Source: Chitinophagaceae bacterium | GTDB taxonomy: Bacteria; Bacteroidota; Bacteroidia; Chitinophagales; Chitinophagaceae | Direction: 5' to 3' | DNA: 9,584 nucleotides | Assembly: GCA_023251285.1 (NCBI GenBank) | Contig: JAHEZB010000043.1 | Location: 1-9,584, forward strand | In this document: one piece after another, positions 7,189 through 9,584 of the stretch | How the letters are laid out: the number at the start of each line of letters is the position of its first letter | Numbering within the stretch: position 1 is the stretch's first letter | Notes under the pieces: generated by a model | Database searches by the model: none | Told to the model about the DNA's origin: nothing | Seen by the model: only the letters and a program-made list of their open reading frames with translations | Program-made: the position numbers and the translations under genes

Positions 7189-8727
7189 TTAGTGGTCGTC
7201 CAGTACTTTCATTCTGAATTCATAAACTGAAGGTGTTGCATGTTCCTTTTTCATGATTTCTGCAATTTTCTTTACCACATCCGGATGTTCATCAGCTACG
7301 TCATGCTGTTCCTGGATGTCATTTTCCAAATCAAATAATTTAATTTTCATATTTCCTTTTAGCATATCAAACCGGATACCTTTCCATTTACCAATTCTCA
7401 CTGCCTGCTGGCCGCCATATTGCGGAAATTCCCAATAAAGAAAAGGATGTTTTTCCTGCTGCTGCTTGCCTAATAAAGTGGGTAAAATACTTATCCCATC
7501 AATGTTCTTTGGTGAATTGATATTGATTGCCTCACATGCAGTTGGTACAAAATCCCAGGTAGCCGTAATCAGATCGCTTTTTGAACCGGCTTTTATCTTC
7601 CCCGGCCATGATACAATAAGAGGCTCACGGATACCGCCTTCATATAAAAAACCTTTTCCCCATCCATATTCACTTTTGAAAGGACCGTTGCTATCAAAGA
7701 AAGGACAATCAGCTCCGCCTTCATTCGAGGCGCCGTTATCACTTGAAAAAATTATTATGGTATTATCATAAACTCCTGCATCTTTCAAGGCTTGTACGAT
7801 TTGCCCTACATGCTCATCAAAGAGAGTTATCATGGCAGCATGAGTGGCGCGTGGATAGCGGCATGGCACATAGCTTCCTCCCAAAAATGGTTTTTCGTCT
7901 CCAAATTTTTTGTGGTAATAATCCACCAATCGTTGCGGAGCCTGCATGGAAGCATGAGGAAGCGGATCAGGATAATAGAGAAAAAAGGGATGATCCTTGT
8001 TCTTTTTTATAAACCTGAGCGCCTCTTTGATAATGAAATCTGGTGCATAATCGTTTTGACGATAAACCGCATAATTTTTAGGATCAAGAGGATCAAGGTT
8101 TGCAGGAAATTTAATATTCGGATCCTGTATTTTATTATTTAATGGAACCCTGTAAGTGTCTTCCCATAAGTGTCCCGGGTAATATTGATGATCCTGCCTC
8201 TGGCATAAAGAACCATAAAAAAAATCAAACCCCTGGTTATTCGGAAGTCCTACGCTCATTGGGCCTCCTAATCCCCACTTGCCGACAAGTCCTGTGTAGT
8301 AGCCGGCTTTCTTCAACACTTTCGCAATAGTAATTGTAGAATCAGGAATTGGTAATTGTCCTTCTAATGACGGATTTTCCTCCATTGCTTTGAAATTCCA
8401 TACATCCCCGCGCTGCTCCCACTCATCGTTACCGCGAATATAAGCGTGGCCAGAGTTCAGTCCTGTCATCAGGGAATATCTGGAAGGCGCACAAACCGGC
8501 ATTGCATAAAACTGTGTGAACATCATTCCATTTTTTGCCAATGCATGGAGGTTAGGCGTTTCTATTTTTTTCTGACCATATACACCTACATCCCCATAAC
8601 CCATATCGTCAGCCAGGATGTAAATAATATTGGGTTTTTTTGATGAGGCATGTTGCGAATAAACCTTTCCGCATGAAAAAATCGAAAGCGACAAAATCAT
8701 GATAGGAATAATTTTCGACACTTTCAT
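7189..8727 (-). CDS. Family S1 sulfatase, probably S1_16-like (galactose/GalNAc sulfatase)
   Basis: Complete 512-residue arylsulfatase-type enzyme. The leader contains ILSLSIFSC, a plausible lipobox with C19, so it may be an outer-membrane or periplasmic lipoprotein. Catalytic features are D40-D41 (LADDMGYGD), the formylglycine motif C79-APSR followed by SLMTG, the GHAYIRGN loop (93-100), K150 in VGKWGLGG, H258 (DPLPHAS), D330-N331 (SSDNGASNEGG) and K359 (GWGKGFLYEGGIREP). The fold closes with the C-terminal IGKWKGIRF and LFDLENDIQEQHDVA. The VCAPSR..LMTG..SGHAYIRGN pattern recalls S1_16 enzymes, some of which remove 4-O-sulfate from Gal or GalNAc. Neighbouring S1 subfamilies share parts of it, so the substrate is an inference. 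The start is ATG at 8727 with an AT-rich leader and no Shine-Dalgarno. A 314-base gap upstream suggests this is the first gene of the sulfatase-GH20 transcript. Confidence 0.92.
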   Translation of the reverse strand: MKVSKIIPIMILSLSIFSCGKVYSQHASSKKPNIIYILADDMGYGDVGVYGQKKIETPNLHALAKNGMMFTQFYAMPVCAPSRYSLMTGLNSGHAYIRGNDEWEQRGDVWNFKAMEENPSLEGQLPIPDSTITIAKVLKKAGYYTGLVGKWGLGGPMSVGLPNNQGFDFFYGSLCQRQDHQYYPGHLWEDTYRVPLNNKIQDPNIKFPANLDPLDPKNYAVYRQNDYAPDFIIKEALRFIKKNKDHPFFLYYPDPLPHASMQAPQRLVDYYHKKFGDEKPFLGGSYVPCRYPRATHAAMITLFDEHVGQIVQALKDAGVYDNTIIIFSSDNGASNEGGADCPFFDSNGPFKSEYGWGKGFLYEGGIREPLIVSWPGKIKAGSKSDLITATWDFVPTACEAININSPKNIDGISILPTLLGKQQQEKHPFLYWEFPQYGGQQAVRIGKWKGIRFDMLKGNMKIKLFDLENDIQEQHDVADEHPDVVKKIAEIMKKEHATPSVYEFRMKVLDDH

Positions 8728-9041
8728 AATGCTTAGTATTTTTAGTTAAATCTGCTAACGATTTTTTTCAAAAACCAATCCCAACCTTTACTTCTAAAAC
8801 TACATAAATTCAACTTAATTGTGGCCTGAAGTTGGAAAGCCTATTAAAGAAAATAAGAATCTTTAGTATTTGTTTTACTATTATTAGTAAAAACCTTAAG
8901 CCACCATTAACAGCTAATACGTTTGAAAAACAAATCTCATCTGCTGTGAACATAAAAAACTTGAATTTAAAGCTGTGTTTTGAAGAGAAGAAATTATAAG
9001 AGCGGAAAGTAGCAACTAAGAAAAAAATAGAAGAAAGGGTA
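8728..9041. other. 314-base intergenic gap, no convincing gene
   Basis: This AT-rich stretch separates the partial phosphatase-like gene from the sulfatase gene, both on the minus strand. It is the most likely place for a promoter driving the sulfatase-GH20 transcript. Scanning the minus strand for the Bacteroidota TTTG / TAnnTTTG pair, I found only a near match, TAGTTTTA (rising from ~8795), without a correctly spaced upstream TTTG. The only clear structure is an AT-rich inverted repeat at 8873-8892. The minus-strand frame across it would start at a TTG overlapping the upstream gene and has a Phe/Lys-rich composition unlike a real protein. I see no tRNA, riboswitch or repeat array. Confidence 0.6.
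8873..8892. repeat. AT-rich perfect inverted repeat (8-base arms, 4-base loop)
   Basis: TTTTACTA at 8873-8880 and TAGTAAAA at 8885-8892 are perfect complements around a TTAT loop. It could be a regulator-binding palindrome or a weak hairpin in the transcript leader of the sulfatase genes, about 145 bases upstream of the first sulfatase codon. No T-run follows on either strand, so it is not a standard terminator. In DNA this AT-rich, such a repeat can arise by chance. Confidence 0.35.
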
Positions 9042-9584
9042 TTACCTATCAATCACGCTTTTAATTTCTCCACCAACAATTTTACCCGCAACTTCATAAT
9101 CAAATCCTAATAAAGCTGCTATAGTTTTAGCATATTGAGTTTGGAAGATTTGCTCTTTTGTTTTCATTTCTCCCAAAGGTTTTGTATCCGGGCCCATTGC
9201 CATAAACCAGGTTTCATTGCTATGTGGCGTGCCACTTCCATGGTCTGTCCATTGTTGCCCTTCGCCTCTTCCATGATCGGGAACTATAAAAAAGGTAGTA
9301 TTATTTTTATAAAAGTTATCCTCTTGCATCATATTCCATAGCTTCTCAATCATCGCATCGAGGTTATGAATATCATCCAGGTAACTTTCATATTTTCCTG
9401 CATGAGCATATTCGTCGGTATCGCCAAAATCTATGTAAGTGACCTTAGGATAACGGGCATGAATATACGATTTTGCCAGCGCATAAACATTGGCATCCAA
9501 ACGTTCGTCATCTCCCCAGATTTGAGGAATATAATGTTGCATTTCATTGGCAAGAATTTCAGTTTCAGGTAGGCGATCTGACTT
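9042..9584 (-). CDS. Alkaline-phosphatase-superfamily hydrolase, C-terminal part (5' end outside window)
   Basis: The frame stays open to the window edge, giving 180 visible residues ending at TAA (9044-9042), so the ATG at 9542 is probably internal. Visible metal-site motifs of the alkaline phosphatase fold are GDTDEYAHAGKY (D57 and H61, the DxxxH pair), VPDHGRG (D103-H104) and TDHGSGTPHSNE (H115), followed by WFMAMGPD and a C-terminal helix region (YAKTIAALLGFDYE). This order corresponds to the two-zinc site of phosphatases, phosphodiesterases and related enzymes. The nucleophile (Thr/Ser, or formylglycine in a sulfatase) lies in the missing N-terminal half. A phosphatase or phosphodiesterase is more likely than an S1 sulfatase, because the C-terminal sulfatase landmarks are absent. 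The substrate is unknown. It shares strand with the sulfatases but is separated by 314 bases, so co-transcription is uncertain. Confidence 0.8.
   Translation of the reverse strand, partial: KSDRLPETEILANEMQHYIPQIWGDDERLDANVYALAKSYIHARYPKVTYIDFGDTDEYAHAGKYESYLDDIHNLDAMIEKLWNMMQEDNFYKNNTTFFIVPDHGRGEGQQWTDHGSGTPHSNETWFMAMGPDTKPLGEMKTKEQIFQTQYAKTIAALLGFDYEVAGKIVGGEIKSVIDR

Noticed and set aside
7466..8142. Several plus-strand frames of 89-116 residues opposite the S1_16-like sulfatase
   Set aside because: They lie wholly antisense to a gene with strong family motifs throughout and show no protein-like composition or domain; they are shadows of the real gene.
8873..8892. Rho-independent terminator at the AT-rich palindrome
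   Set aside because: The stem is entirely weak, with only one G/C pair, and no T-run follows on either strand.
8810..9052. 80-residue minus-strand open frame in the intergenic gap
   Set aside because: It starts at a TTG overlapping the end of the upstream gene, is dominated by Phe, Lys, Ile and Leu as expected from translating AT-rich noncoding DNA, and has no recognisable domain.
1..9584. CRISPR arrays, tRNA or rRNA genes, insertion sequences, phage or defence genes
   Set aside because: No regularly spaced repeats, cloverleaf-like sequences, transposase motifs or terminal inverted repeats were seen; the window is almost fully occupied by secreted hydrolase genes.

Overview
This window looks like part of a carbohydrate-utilisation (glycan-scavenging) locus from a Bacteroidota bacterium, probably a soil or plant-associated type such as the Chitinophagaceae or Sphingobacteriaceae. 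The inference rests on AT-rich DNA, start sites mostly without Shine-Dalgarno sequences, secreted enzymes with Bacteroidota-style leaders, and a dense pairing of glycoside hydrolases with formylglycine-type sulfatases. No SusC/SusD pair, regulator, sulfatase-maturating enzyme or RNA gene is visible, so the locus must continue outside the window if it is a complete polysaccharide utilisation locus.

Layout. On the plus strand, the C-terminal end of a probable GH29 alpha-L-fucosidase (1-600, cut by the window edge) is followed after 6 bases by a complete secreted GH59 galactocerebrosidase-like protein (607-2547). They converge on a minus-strand series. Read in its own direction, this series has the end of an alkaline-phosphatase-superfamily hydrolase (9584-9042, cut by the window edge), a 314-base gap, a probable S1_16-like sulfatase (8727-7189), a probable S1_11 GlcNAc-6-sulfatase (7147-5585), a GH20 beta-N-acetylhexosaminidase with a PA14 domain (5459-3141), and a 161-residue remnant holding only the N-terminal non-catalytic domain of a second GH20 (3094-2609).

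How the genes could work together. The activities (defucosylation, sulfate removal from hexosamine and from galactose/GalNAc, release of terminal beta-HexNAc, release of beta-galactose) fit stepwise exo-degradation of a fucosylated, sulfated galactose/HexNAc glycoconjugate, such as a mucin-like glycan, keratan-like chain or glycolipid. The GH59 gene is the unusual member. Its family is known mainly from animal lysosomal GALC, and here it sits beside relatives of other lysosomal enzymes (fucosidase, hexosaminidase, sulfatases). Whether the substrate is a glycosphingolipid is inference only.

The main anomalies are the truncated GH20 at the convergent junction, the His in place of the mammalian Trp next to the GH59 acid/base, and the partial phosphatase-like gene of unknown substrate. 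Two translation starts (GH20 and the remnant) are best moved to internal ATG codons.
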